Assembly (NCBI RefSeq): GCF_028471905.1
Contig: NZ_CP116902.1
Span: forward strand, 594,501 to 658,500
DNA length: 64,000 nt
From: Aneurinibacillus uraniidurans
GTDB lineage: Bacteria > Bacillota > Bacilli > Aneurinibacillales > Aneurinibacillaceae
Reading direction: 5' to 3'
The notes under the pieces are model-generated. The model was not told the DNA's origin and did no database searches. It saw only the letters and a program-made list of their open reading frames with translations. How positions within the stretch are numbered: the first letter of the stretch is position 1; every line of letters starts with the position of its first letter. Below, piece after piece: positions 24,445 through 33,375 of this stretch. The position numbers and the translations under genes were made by a program.

Positions 24445-25770
24445 GTGATCTTTAACAATGAAATGGAAACGATGTCAAGGGAAGAAATGGAAGATATTCA
24501 ATTAGAAAGATTGAAAAAAACGATTGCACGTGCCTATGAGAACGTGCCATTCCATCAAGAAAACTTTGCGAAAGCAGGAATTAAACCGGAAGATATTCAG
24601 TCACTGAGCGATCTGGAAAAAGTACCGTTCATGAAGAAAACAGATTTGCGAGAGAATTATCCGTTTAACTTATTTGCGGTCGATATGAGTGAGGTCGTTC
24701 GGATTCATGGTTCTTCTGGTACGAAGGGAAAGCCGACTGTAGTGGGCTATACAAAGCAGGACATTGAAAATTGGTCTGAAATTGTTGCCCGTGCAATTTG
24801 CTGTGCAGGTGGTAACCCGGGAGATATATTCCATAACGCATATGGATATGGATTGTTTACGGGAGGGCTTGGTCTTCATTACGGAGTTGAACATTTAGGA
24901 GCAGCGGCTGTTCCGATTTCTGGTGGGAATACTCCGCGCCAAATTACGCTCATTGAGGATTTTAAACCGCGTGGAATTGCGGCGACGCCATCTTATGTAT
25001 TAAACATCGTAGAAGAAATGAAGAGAATGGGCCATGATCCTCGCGAAACAAGCCTAGAATACGGTATTTTCGGTGCGGAGCCATGGTCTGAAGAGATGCG
25101 TGTCCAGCTAGAAGAAGAGCTTGGAATTAAAGCGGTTGATATTTACGGTTTAAGTGAAGTGATGGGACCGGGTGTTTCGATTGAGTGCCATGAAGCACAG
25201 GATGGGCTGCATATTGCCGAAGATCATTTCCTTGCTGAAATCATCGACCCGGAAACAGGAAAAGTACTTCCATATGGTATGGAGGGCGAGCTCGTTTTCA
25301 CTTCTCTGACGAAAGAGGCGTTCCCGGTTATTCGCTATCGGACGGGAGACATTGCTTCATTAAATCCAGAGAAATGCAAATGTGGTCGCACAAGTATAAG
25401 AATGTCCCGAATTAAAGGTCGGGTGGATGATATGTTAATCATTCGTGGAGTTAACGTATTCCCAACAGAGATTGAATCGGTACTGTTTAGCTTTAAAGAG
25501 CTGGCTCCGCATTATCAGGTTGTCATTGAACGAGATGGCTCATTGGATCGCTTTGAAGTGCATTGCGAAGTGACGTCAGCATTTATGGATGAAGTAGGCC
25601 AACTTGAAAGCAGTACGGAAGTAGCGAAGTTAATGAAAGCGATCGGTCACGATATGAAGAATGCGCTAGGTGTAAGCGTTGTCCTGCGAATTAATCAGCC
25701 AAATTCGATTCCGCGCAGTGAAGGAAAAGCGATCCGTATTGTGGATAACCGCAATAAGGTTTTAGCGTAA
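24445..25770 (+). CDS. paaK: Phenylacetate-CoA ligase
   Basis: A 441-residue adenylate-forming enzyme that converts phenylacetate, ATP and CoA to phenylacetyl-CoA, the entry step of the pathway. The phosphate-binding loop is HGSSGTKGKPTVVGYT (about 90-105); the aromatic-binding and ATP motifs YGLSEVMGPG (about 235) and YRTGD (about 297) are present, and the C-terminal lid begins with RVDDMLIIRGVNVFPTEIES. The length equals that of PaaK in other bacteria. GTG start at 24445 follows AAGGAGGGG. It belongs with paaI and paaH in one operon. Confidence 0.96.
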   Translation: MIFNNEMETMSREEMEDIQLERLKKTIARAYENVPFHQENFAKAGIKPEDIQSLSDLEKVPFMKKTDLRENYPFNLFAVDMSEVVRIHGSSGTKGKPTVVGYTKQDIENWSEIVARAICCAGGNPGDIFHNAYGYGLFTGGLGLHYGVEHLGAAAVPISGGNTPRQITLIEDFKPRGIAATPSYVLNIVEEMKRMGHDPRETSLEYGIFGAEPWSEEMRVQLEEELGIKAVDIYGLSEVMGPGVSIECHEAQDGLHIAEDHFLAEIIDPETGKVLPYGMEGELVFTSLTKEAFPVIRYRTGDIASLNPEKCKCGRTSIRMSRIKGRVDDMLIIRGVNVFPTEIESVLFSFKELAPHYQVVIERDGSLDRFEVHCEVTSAFMDEVGQLESSTEVAKLMKAIGHDMKNALGVSVVLRINQPNSIPRSEGKAIRIVDNRNKVLA

Positions 25771-25782
25771 GGGGGAGCAAGT

Positions 25783-26640
25783 ATGCCAACGGAACAGGTA
25801 GGTGTCATAGGGGCAGGGACGATGGGAGCTGGGATTGCTCTTGTCTGTACCCGCAATGAATGCCCGGTTATTTTACTCGATGCAAACCAGGCGGTGTTAG
25901 ATAAGGCGCGTTCCTATATAGAAGCGGCTCTCGAGAAGGATGTACAAAAAGGAAAGATAAGCGAACAGCAGAAAGAGGAAAGTTATCAGCGTGTTTGTTT
26001 CGCATCTGATATGCAGGAGTTGGCTTCCTGTACCATCGTGATTGAGGCAGTGCCGGAGCGGCTGGAGCTGAAAAAGTCTATTTTCTCTTCGCTTACAGAA
26101 ATCTGTGCCTCAGATGCGTTGTTACTTACAAATACATCTTCCATTTCGATTACGGAGATTGCAGGTGGACTTTTGAACCCAGAACGCATTCTTGGTTTTC
26201 ATTTCTTTAATCCGGCTCCGGTTATGCCGTTAATTGAAGTCATTCGCGGCAAAAAATCGAGCCAGGAAAACGTAGAGAAGGCGTATCAATTCGCCTGTGA
26301 TCTTGGTAAAGTGCCGGTTCTTGTAGCTGATACGCCGGGATTTATCGTGAATCGAATTGCGCGTCCTTATTATAATGAAGCATTACGTATTCTGGGAGAT
26401 AGAATCGCGCAACCGGAGCAAATTGATACGATTATGAAGCGAGCAGGCGGGTTTAAAATGGGACCTTTCGAGCTGCAGGACTTAATTGGGATTGATATTA
26501 ACTTTGCGACGACAGAATCTGTCTATTCGAATTTCTTCCATGAAGGACGCTTCAAGCCGAGCCGTATCCAGCAGCGTATGGTACAGGCAGGTAATCTGGG
26601 GAGAAAGACGGGGGAAGGTTTCTATGACTACAACAAATAG
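25783..26640 (+). CDS. paaH: 3-hydroxyacyl-CoA dehydrogenase (PaaH/Hbd type)
   Basis: A 285-residue NAD-dependent dehydrogenase. The Rossmann motif GAGTMGAGIAL is at residues 10-20. The active site is HFFNP with His140, and Glu152-type IEV follows. The C-terminal dimerisation domain begins at about 190 (PGFIVNRIARPYYNEALRIL). In the phenylacetate pathway PaaH oxidises 3-hydroxyadipyl-CoA to 3-oxoadipyl-CoA; a short-chain hydroxybutyryl-CoA activity is equally compatible with the sequence. It overlaps by 17 bases with the next gene, a degenerate paralogue of itself. Confidence 0.92.
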   Translation: MPTEQVGVIGAGTMGAGIALVCTRNECPVILLDANQAVLDKARSYIEAALEKDVQKGKISEQQKEESYQRVCFASDMQELASCTIVIEAVPERLELKKSIFSSLTEICASDALLLTNTSSISITEIAGGLLNPERILGFHFFNPAPVMPLIEVIRGKKSSQENVEKAYQFACDLGKVPVLVADTPGFIVNRIARPYYNEALRILGDRIAQPEQIDTIMKRAGGFKMGPFELQDLIGIDINFATTESVYSNFFHEGRFKPSRIQQRMVQAGNLGRKTGEGFYDYNK

Positions 26641-27379
26641 AATCGTTTTAGTGACCGGAGCGAGTCCTCTACATCAGGAATTGAAGCATATAGCAGAAAG
26701 TAACGGTTATCACGTAATCGATATGGATCAGCTAGCTGAATATAAAGAGCAGATCGAACTGGCGATTGAAGTGAATAGTCTCGATCCGGAAGCAAAAAAG
26801 GCAACCATTCAGGAGCTTGATAGCACGCTAGCAGCGCATGTTCCGATTGTAGCGACATCACTTTCTGTTACCGCAACCGAAATTGCTTCCTGGGCAACTG
26901 TTCCAGACAGGGTGTGTGGATTTGGCACGTTCGTTCCGTTAGTAGAGAGAGAGTTGATTGAAGTGGCTCCAGCTCTGCAAACCAACTCTTATACGCTCGA
27001 ACAGGTAAAAGCGTTTATGCAATCAATAGGCAAAGATACAGCGGTCGTAGATGATGAAGTAGGTCTCGTATTCCCGCGTATTTTATCGCTCATTATTAAT
27101 GAGGCAGTATTTACGCTCCACGAAGGCACGGCTACGTGTGAGGATATTGATATCGCGATGAAGAAAGGAACGAACTATCCGTATGGTCCACTGGAGTGGG
27201 CGGACCGGATCGGTCTCGATGAAGTGTATGCGGTTATTCGCGGTCTTCATCACGACCTTGCAGAAGAGCGGTATCGTCCGGCTCCGCTGCTCCGCAAGTT
27301 AGTGCTTGCTGGACGGGTCGGACAGAGAAGTGGGCAAGGGTTTTATACGTATGAAGAACAAGAGGTTGGACAGCGATGA
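26624..27379 (+). CDS. 3-hydroxyacyl-CoA dehydrogenase paralogue, probably inactive
   Basis: A 251-residue protein whose C-terminal half (about 130-245) is a normal 3-hydroxyacyl-CoA dehydrogenase dimerisation domain (GLVFPRILSLIINEAVFTLH, then GTNYPYGPLEWADRIGLDEV). Its N-terminal Rossmann half is short and lacks the GxGxxG loop (VLVTGASPLHQ instead). The active-site HFFNP is replaced by G101-TFVP, so the catalytic histidine is gone. I infer a non-catalytic partner or regulator of the dehydrogenase encoded just before it. ATG 26624 follows GGGGGAAGG and lies inside the end of paaH; its stop overlaps the thiolase start by four bases. Such tight coupling suggests a complex of the three proteins. 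Confidence 0.82.
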   Translation: MTTTNRIVLVTGASPLHQELKHIAESNGYHVIDMDQLAEYKEQIELAIEVNSLDPEAKKATIQELDSTLAAHVPIVATSLSVTATEIASWATVPDRVCGFGTFVPLVERELIEVAPALQTNSYTLEQVKAFMQSIGKDTAVVDDEVGLVFPRILSLIINEAVFTLHEGTATCEDIDIAMKKGTNYPYGPLEWADRIGLDEVYAVIRGLHHDLAEERYRPAPLLRKLVLAGRVGQRSGQGFYTYEEQEVGQR

Positions 27380-28575
27380 GTACACAGCGAAACGAAGCAT
27401 ATGTTGTTTCGGCGGTGCGAACGCCAGTGGGGCGTCTTGGCGGTGGGCTTGCGAGTGTGCCAATGGATGATCTGGCGGCGGCAGTGATTCAGGAGGTGCT
27501 TGTGCGCGGTTCTGTTTCTGGGGAACAAGTCGATGGCGTGATTATGGGCAATGTGATTTCGGCTAGTCCGTTTATTAACATTGCCCGAGTAGGTTTGCTA
27601 AAAGCTGGTTTACCGGAATCGGTTCCAGGATTGACGGTTAATCGTGTATGCGCATCTGGATTAGAAGCAATTAATCTAGCAGCACAGTCCATTCAAAGTG
27701 GGAACGGGGAGATTATGCTGGCAGGCGGCGTGGAAAATTTGACACGATCTCCTTACATTCTGGAGAAATTTCCGCAGCCATATCAGCGTGGTCCGCAAAC
27801 TTTAATTGAATCGTTCGGGGGCCCTCGTTCGGCCCCGGTTTCTCTATATGGGGAATTGACGATGGGAGATACCGCTGAGAATGTGGCGGAGAAATTTGAA
27901 GTTAGTCGGGAAGATCAGGATGCATTTGCTGTGGAGAGTCAGCGGCGGGCTATTCAAGCGATTGATGAAGGGAAATTTGCCGAAGAAATCGTTCCGGTCG
28001 TCATTCCGAACAAGAAAGGCGATCCGATTGTTGTTGATACAGATGAGCATCCGCGTCGCGGCACTACTCTTGAATCATTAAGCAAGTTAAAGCCGGCGTT
28101 TCGAAAAGGTGGAACAGTAACTGCAGGGAATTCGTCCGGGATGAATGATGGAGCGGCGGCAGCTCTTATTATGAGCGAAGCAAAGGTACAAGAGACAGGT
28201 GTGAACCCACTTGGCCGCATTGTTCATTTTGCCTGCGGCGGGGTTGACCCTAAGATTATGGGAATCGGTCCCGTTGTCGCGATTCGCAAGCTGCTTGATG
28301 AAGTAAACTTGTCTATCGAAGATATTGATTTATTTGAACTAAATGAAGCATTCGCTTCTCAGTCGCTCGCATGTATTCGTGAGTTAGGCTTACCTCTCGA
28401 CAAAACAAATGTAAATGGGGGAGCCATTGCGCTTGGGCATCCACTTGGCATGAGCGGAGCCCGTCTGCTTGGGACAATTCTTTATGAGTTGCGTCGTCGA
28501 AATAAGCGATATGGTGTTGTGTCATTATGCATAGGTGGCGGTCAGGGGCTCGCCACTCTCGTAGAAGCACTATAA
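27376..28575 (+). CDS. Acetyl-CoA acetyltransferase-type thiolase
   Basis: A 399-residue thiolase. The nucleophile is in [10 protein letters not shown] (Cys about 89); the His is in [17 protein letters not shown] (about 350-366) and the second catalytic Cys in SLCIGGGQG (about 384). Thiolases of this type cleave 3-oxoacyl-CoA with CoA to acetyl-CoA and a shortened acyl-CoA. It starts inside the end of the preceding gene (ATGA overlap). With the next gene it makes a tandem thiolase pair; one may act on 3-oxo-5,6-dehydrosuberyl-CoA and the other on 3-oxoadipyl-CoA, but substrates cannot be assigned from sequence. Confidence 0.92.
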   Translation: MSTQRNEAYVVSAVRTPVGRLGGGLASVPMDDLAAAVIQEVLVRGSVSGEQVDGVIMGNVISASPFINIARVGLLKAGLPESVPGLTVNRVCASGLEAINLAAQSIQSGNGEIMLAGGVENLTRSPYILEKFPQPYQRGPQTLIESFGGPRSAPVSLYGELTMGDTAENVAEKFEVSREDQDAFAVESQRRAIQAIDEGKFAEEIVPVVIPNKKGDPIVVDTDEHPRRGTTLESLSKLKPAFRKGGTVTAGNSSGMNDGAAAALIMSEAKVQETGVNPLGRIVHFACGGVDPKIMGIGPVVAIRKLLDEVNLSIEDIDLFELNEAFASQSLACIRELGLPLDKTNVNGGAIALGHPLGMSGARLLGTILYELRRRNKRYGVVSLCIGGGQGLATLVEAL

Positions 28576-28593
28576 AGAATGGGGAGAAATGAG

Positions 28594-29793
28594 ATGAGAA
28601 CACCTGTAATTATAGACGCAGTACGTACGGCAATCGGCAAGCATGGCGGTGCCCTAAAAGATGTTCGCCCGGATGATCTTGGTGCCGTTGTGATCGAGAA
28701 GCTGCTTGCACGCAATCCAATTGACCCGGCAATGATCGATGACGTTGTACTAGGGTGTGCCAATCAGGCGGGGGAAGACAATCGGAATGTAGCGCGAATG
28801 TCGTTACTTTTAGCTGGTTTGCCTGTGACGGTACCGGGTGTTACCGTTAATCGTCTGTGTGGTTCTGGACTAGAAGCGGTGAACCAGTCAGCCAATGCGA
28901 TCATTGCAAATCGTGGTGATGTATATATTGCCGGCGGAACTGAAAGCATGACACGTGCCCCGCTTGTGATGATGAAGCCGGGGGCAGCGTATCAGCGCGG
29001 CAATGTGCAGCTGCATGACACAACATTAGGTTGGCGGTTGATTAATGATAAGATGGCGGCTGTATATCCGCCGATCTCATTGGGTGAAACGGCAGAAAAT
29101 GTGGCGGAGCAGTATGGCATTACCCGCGAGATGCAGGATGAGTTTGCGCTGGCTAGCCAGCAGAACTATGCGCGTGCGGTAGCAGAAGGAAAGTTCGCCG
29201 CTGAAATCGTACCTGTAGAAATTCGTGGGCGCAAGGGAGACGTTACGATCTTTGAGCAAGATGAGCATCCGCGTCCAGGAGCTACGATTGAGCAACTAGT
29301 CGGGTTAAAACCTGCTTTTAGAAAAGACGGTACCGTAACAGCTGGAAACTCATCCGGGTTAAATGATGGGGCGGCAGCACTTCTTTTAATGGAAGAAACA
29401 GTCGCGCGTGAACAAGGCTTGAAGCCGCGTGCCCGTGTGATTGCATCCGCAGTTGCTGGGGTAGACCCATCGGTTATGGGGATTGGTCCTGTTCCTGCGG
29501 TACGCAAAGTGTTGGAGCGCTCAGGTCTAGCGATTTCTGATATCGGCTTGTTTGAATTTAATGAAGCATTTGCTGCGCAGGCAGTTGCCTGTGTACAAGA
29601 GTTGGCTGTTCCTGTGGAGAAAGTAAATGTGAATGGGGGAGCTATTGCACTTGGTCATCCACTCGGTGCGAGTGGTGCCCGTATTCTTACGACATTGCTA
29701 TATGAAATGGAGCGGCAGAATGTTCGCTATGGATTAGCTGCGATGTGTATTGGTGTAGGTCAGGGAATTGCTACGATCATTGAACGCGTGTAA
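28594..29793 (+). CDS. paaJ: 3-oxoadipyl-CoA thiolase-like (PaaJ type)
   Basis: A 399-residue thiolase. The nucleophile is in [10 protein letters not shown] (Cys about 90), the His in [17 protein letters not shown], and the C-terminal motif is [17 protein letters not shown]. The CIGVGQG form, in place of CIGGGQG, is what I know from PaaJ/PcaF proteins that thiolyse 3-oxoadipyl-CoA to acetyl-CoA and succinyl-CoA. This supports the paaJ assignment over the preceding thiolase. ATG 28594 is eight bases after GGGGAG; ATG 28579 is upstream of that site. A stem-loop follows before the transporter genes. Confidence 0.88.
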   Translation: MRTPVIIDAVRTAIGKHGGALKDVRPDDLGAVVIEKLLARNPIDPAMIDDVVLGCANQAGEDNRNVARMSLLLAGLPVTVPGVTVNRLCGSGLEAVNQSANAIIANRGDVYIAGGTESMTRAPLVMMKPGAAYQRGNVQLHDTTLGWRLINDKMAAVYPPISLGETAENVAEQYGITREMQDEFALASQQNYARAVAEGKFAAEIVPVEIRGRKGDVTIFEQDEHPRPGATIEQLVGLKPAFRKDGTVTAGNSSGLNDGAAALLLMEETVAREQGLKPRARVIASAVAGVDPSVMGIGPVPAVRKVLERSGLAISDIGLFEFNEAFAAQAVACVQELAVPVEKVNVNGGAIALGHPLGASGARILTTLLYEMERQNVRYGLAAMCIGVGQGIATIIERV

Positions 29794-29825
29794 CCCCCGC
29801 ATGTAGAAAACATAATGAACATAAG

Positions 29826-29869
29826 AGAGGGCCCTGTTGCTTTACCTTTTTGCATGAACAGGGTCCTCT
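29826..29869 (+). terminator. Intercistronic stem-loop between paaJ and the transporter genes
   Basis: AGAGGGCCCTGTT pairs with AACAGGGTCCTCT (one mismatch) around an 18-base loop. No T-run follows, so it is a weak terminator at best; it may slow transcription or protect or process the mRNA to set transporter levels apart from enzyme levels. Confidence 0.55.
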
Positions 29870-29902
29870 ATCTAAAGAAAAGAGAGAAGGGGGAGATATA
29901 CA

Positions 29903-30781
29903 GTGGCCGAGTTATTGCAATATGTTGCAAATGGTTTAGTTTCGGGTGGAATTTACGCTATTGTTGCCATTGGGTTTATTACGATTTACAACGTCAGCAA
30001 AGTTATTAATATGGCACAAGGTGAGTTTTTAATGCTGGGCGGGATGATAACGGTTACATTTATCAGCATGAATATCCCTTATGCAGGAGCCGTTATCTTA
30101 GCGATCTTACTTGTGACAGCCCTTGGTATTCTGATTCAAAAATATATTATCGCCAACGCCAAAAATGCGAATCCGATTAGCTTGATCATTCTTACGATTG
30201 GCGTATCGACTTTAATTCGCGGAGTAGCAAGCTTGCTCTGGGGTAAAGACCCGTTTGCGCTTCCACCGCTGACTAGCAATGATCCCGTATCGTTTGGAGG
30301 GATCACAGTCGCGCAGCAAAGTATCTGGGTAATTCTTTCTGTTCTGTTGATTCTGTTTGGACTCTGGTATCTGATGGATAAAACGATGCTTGGGAAAAAA
30401 ATCAATGCTTGCTCGGTGAATACGCTGGCCGCAAGACTTATGGGAATTAGCCCTGTGAAAATGACAATGCTGTCATTTGCTATTAGTGCAGCTACAGGAG
30501 CTGTTGCGGGAATTGTCATTGCTCCCTTAAGTGTAACTTCTTATGACATAGGAGCTTTATTGGGAATCAAAGGATTTGCAGCGGTTATTCTTGGAGGATT
30601 AGGAAATCCAATAGGGGCAACAGTTGCCGGTTTTCTGCTCGGTCTTTTGGAATCATTAGGAGCCGGATATGTCAGTTCAGGCCTTAAAGATGCGATTGCG
30701 TTCCTCATTCTGATCGCTGCACTGTTGATCAAGCCAAGCGGTTTGTTTGGAGAGCGTAGTGTCGGAAAGGGAGGCTTATAA
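29903..30781 (+). CDS. Branched-chain-type ABC permease LivH, predicted phenylacetate uptake
   Basis: A 292-residue membrane protein of the LivH family with about eight transmembrane helices. Typical stretches are GLVSGGIYAIVAIGFITIYN (residues 11-30), NMAQGEFLMLGG, and the C-terminal GGLGNPIGATVAGFLLGLLE that binds the ATPase. LivH/LivM pairs form the channel of HAAT importers for hydrophobic amino acids, urea, or aromatic acids. Its place inside the paa operon points to phenylacetate or a related aromatic acid; this is inference. GTG start at 29903 behind AAGGGGGAG. It overlaps the next gene by one base. Confidence 0.9.
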   Translation: MAELLQYVANGLVSGGIYAIVAIGFITIYNVSKVINMAQGEFLMLGGMITVTFISMNIPYAGAVILAILLVTALGILIQKYIIANAKNANPISLIILTIGVSTLIRGVASLLWGKDPFALPPLTSNDPVSFGGITVAQQSIWVILSVLLILFGLWYLMDKTMLGKKINACSVNTLAARLMGISPVKMTMLSFAISAATGAVAGIVIAPLSVTSYDIGALLGIKGFAAVILGGLGNPIGATVAGFLLGLLESLGAGYVSSGLKDAIAFLILIAALLIKPSGLFGERSVGKGGL

Positions 30782-31788
30782 TGGAGAGTAAATACAGAAA
30801 TTTCAGTAAAAAATCAATTCCATATGCTCTTCTTGTACTACTTGCTCCGTTTATTCTTACTGATGATTATTACCATTCGGTCATGGTTGTTGCGGGCATG
30901 CATGCGATTGTAGTACTTGGGCTTTGTCTTGTAATGGGTCTCGCTGGACAAATTTCACTTGGACAAGCAGCGTTTTGGGGGATTGGGGCGTACACATCCG
31001 CTGTTCTTACCACGAAATATGGAATACCGCCTATCGCAGGTCTTGTTGCAGCGGCCATTATTCCAGGTTTATTCGCTTTTGTGCTGGCGCGTGCTATTGC
31101 AGGGTTACAGGGGTATTACCTCGCTATGGCAACATTAGCTTTCGGTTATATCGTACAAATCGGAATCGGCGAATGGGAGTCAGTCACAGGTGGAGCGAAT
31201 GGAATCATTGGAATTCCGCCGATCGGTTTTTTTGGAGAGTCTGAACTTGGAATGTACTATCTTGTATGGGGAATCGTTACGGTTCTATTGATTTTCTCGT
31301 TAAATCTTGTTCATTCACGCGTAGGACGGGCTTATCGTGCGATTCATAAAAGTGAAATCGCAGCGACTTCAATGGGTGTCAACGTTCGCCAGTTTAAGTT
31401 AAGCGCTTTTGTAGTAGGCGGAATGTTTGCCGGTATTTCCGGTGGATTATATGCCCATTATATGGGGATTTTGGATCCACAGCCATTCGGTTTGCATGAG
31501 TCGATTTTATTTATCACGATGGTTGTCATTGGTGGGATGACGAATGTGTGGGGAGCGTTAATTGGTACGATCATTATTGAAGTTATTCGAGAAGTGTTGA
31601 TTGCCCTTAGTCATGTGATTCCAGAGCTTAAGGGAGACATCGACACGATTGTATACGGTGCCATTTTAATTCTAATTATGATGTTTATGCCGGAAGGACT
31701 CGTTCCGCGTATTCGAGCCGTCTATGCGAAGTCAAAAGCTAGCAAGAGAGATGTACAACCAAAACCGGAGAGAGGGGAAGTAGCATGA
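30781..31788 (+). CDS. Branched-chain-type ABC permease LivM
   Basis: A 335-residue membrane protein of the LivM family with about nine transmembrane segments. Family marks are MGLAGQISLGQAAFWGIGAY (about 57-76), GLQGYYLAMATLAFGYIVQI, and the EAA-like loop GGMTNVWGALIGTIIIEVI. The start overlaps the livH stop, and its own stop overlaps the livG start by four bases. The C-terminal 25 residues are a basic cytoplasmic tail. It partners with LivH in the predicted aromatic-acid importer. Confidence 0.92.
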   Translation: MESKYRNFSKKSIPYALLVLLAPFILTDDYYHSVMVVAGMHAIVVLGLCLVMGLAGQISLGQAAFWGIGAYTSAVLTTKYGIPPIAGLVAAAIIPGLFAFVLARAIAGLQGYYLAMATLAFGYIVQIGIGEWESVTGGANGIIGIPPIGFFGESELGMYYLVWGIVTVLLIFSLNLVHSRVGRAYRAIHKSEIAATSMGVNVRQFKLSAFVVGGMFAGISGGLYAHYMGILDPQPFGLHESILFITMVVIGGMTNVWGALIGTIIIEVIREVLIALSHVIPELKGDIDTIVYGAILILIMMFMPEGLVPRIRAVYAKSKASKRDVQPKPERGEVA

Positions 31789-32588
31789 CACACGGAATCT
31801 TGCAGGTAGAAGAGATCACGATGGATTTTGGTGGTGTTCGTGCGGTCAACCATGTGTCCTTTCACGTAAAGGCTGGAGAAGTTGTTGCGTTAATCGGACC
31901 GAACGGAGCGGGGAAGAGTACGGTGCTAAACATGATATCAGGTGTGTTAACCCCGACATCCGGCGCGATTTCATTCGAAAATCAAGCGCTGGCACAAGTT
32001 CAAGGGTATGACTATGCACCGCTTGGAATCACCCGGACGTTTCAAAACTTACAGACGTTTGATGATATGACTGTATTGGAAAATGTCATGGTTGGATTTC
32101 ACTCTAAAACACGGGCTGGACTCGTATCATGTGGACTAAAATTTGGTGCTGCTCGCAAAGAAGAGAAGTATATGCATGATCGGGCAAAGGAGCTCCTCGA
32201 ATTTGTCGGCATTCACGCGTTGGAGAATCAATTAGCGGGTAGCCTGTCTTACGGGAAATTACGTTTAATGGAAATCGCTAGAGCGCTGGCAGCCGAGCCG
32301 AAGCTGCTGCTGCTTGATGAACCGGCCGCAGGTCTGAATCATTCGGAAACAGCCGAGATGACAAAAATGTTCGAGCATATTCGAGCGCAAGGTACAGCCA
32401 TTCTTCTTGTGGAGCACGATATGGACATGGTGATGAATGTGGCAGAGCGGATTGTTGTATTGGATCAGGGAGAAAAAATCGCAGAAGGTACGCCGCATGA
32501 AATTCAGGAGAACCCGAAGGTAATTGCTGCCTATTTAGGACAAGAAGAGGAAACAGAAGAAGTGCAAGTGATGGCAGGGGGTGTGTAG
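31785..32588 (+). CDS. Branched-chain-type ABC ATPase LivG
   Basis: A 267-residue ATPase. Walker A GPNGAGKST (about 39-47), Q-loop TRTFQNLQTFDDMTVLENVM, signature LSYGKLRLMEIARAL, Walker B LLLLDEPAAGLN, and the H-loop LLVEHDM. The signature LSYGK in place of LSGGQ is common in LivG. It drives import together with LivF. The ATG overlaps the livM stop. The C-terminal extension (EEETEEVQVMAGGV) is acidic and probably unstructured. Confidence 0.93.
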   Translation: MTHGILQVEEITMDFGGVRAVNHVSFHVKAGEVVALIGPNGAGKSTVLNMISGVLTPTSGAISFENQALAQVQGYDYAPLGITRTFQNLQTFDDMTVLENVMVGFHSKTRAGLVSCGLKFGAARKEEKYMHDRAKELLEFVGIHALENQLAGSLSYGKLRLMEIARALAAEPKLLLLDEPAAGLNHSETAEMTKMFEHIRAQGTAILLVEHDMDMVMNVAERIVVLDQGEKIAEGTPHEIQENPKVIAAYLGQEEETEEVQVMAGGV

Positions 32589-33326
32589 ATGGCTAGCAAG
32601 ACCGTTTTACATGTTAAGAATGTAACGGCTCGTTATGGACCGATTGAAGCGTTACATGGGATTACGATGCATGTACAGGAGGGAGAAATCGTGTCCCTGC
32701 TTGGTTCGAATGGTGCCGGGAAAACGACCCTGTTGAATTGTATTTGTGGCCTTCATGGGGCAAAAAGTGGCAGCGTGGAGTTTGATGGACGAGACATCAC
32801 CACGATTCCTGCTGAAAAAGTCGTTCCACTTGGAATGGCACACGTGCCGGAACGCAGGCAAATTTTTTCGACTCTTACCGTAGAGGATAATTTATGGCTT
32901 GGTGCCTCTCATCGTATGCCGGCGGTAAGCAAGAAAGAAATTATGCATGAGATTGAAGATATTTATAAGAGATTTCCGATTCTTGGCCAGCGGAGGCAGC
33001 AATTAGGTGGCACGCTGTCTGGTGGGCAGCAGCAGATGCTCGCAATGGGGCGTGCGCTCTTGGCAAGACCGAAGCTTCTACTGCTTGATGAACCGTCACT
33101 CGGGTTAGCTCCGTTGATTGCCAAGGAAATATTGGAGATTGTGCGGGAGATCCGTTCGGAATGGGGAACGACCGTGCTGTTAGTCGAGCAAAATGCGAGA
33201 GCAGCTCTTGCCATTTCCGATCGTGCCTACGTACTTGGCACTGGTTCAGTCATGATGGAAGGCAGCGCGAAGGAAATGATGCATGATCCACGCGTACAAT
33301 CCGCTTATTTGGGCGCTCATGTTTAG
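32589..33326 (+). CDS. Branched-chain-type ABC ATPase LivF
   Basis: A 245-residue ATPase with Walker A GSNGAGKTT (about 38-46), signature LSGGQQQMLAMGRALLARP, Walker B LLLLDEPSLGLAP and H-loop TVLLVEQNAR. It starts directly after the livG stop with no gap, using the GGGGGTGT stretch at the end of livG as ribosome site. It pairs with LivG as the ATPase heterodimer of the importer. Confidence 0.93.
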   Translation: MASKTVLHVKNVTARYGPIEALHGITMHVQEGEIVSLLGSNGAGKTTLLNCICGLHGAKSGSVEFDGRDITTIPAEKVVPLGMAHVPERRQIFSTLTVEDNLWLGASHRMPAVSKKEIMHEIEDIYKRFPILGQRRQQLGGTLSGGQQQMLAMGRALLARPKLLLLDEPSLGLAPLIAKEILEIVREIRSEWGTTVLLVEQNARAALAISDRAYVLGTGSVMMEGSAKEMMHDPRVQSAYLGAHV

Positions 33327-33375
33327 GTGTTATGTAAAAATAACATAGATTAAAAAAAGTATAGGGGGTTTTAGG

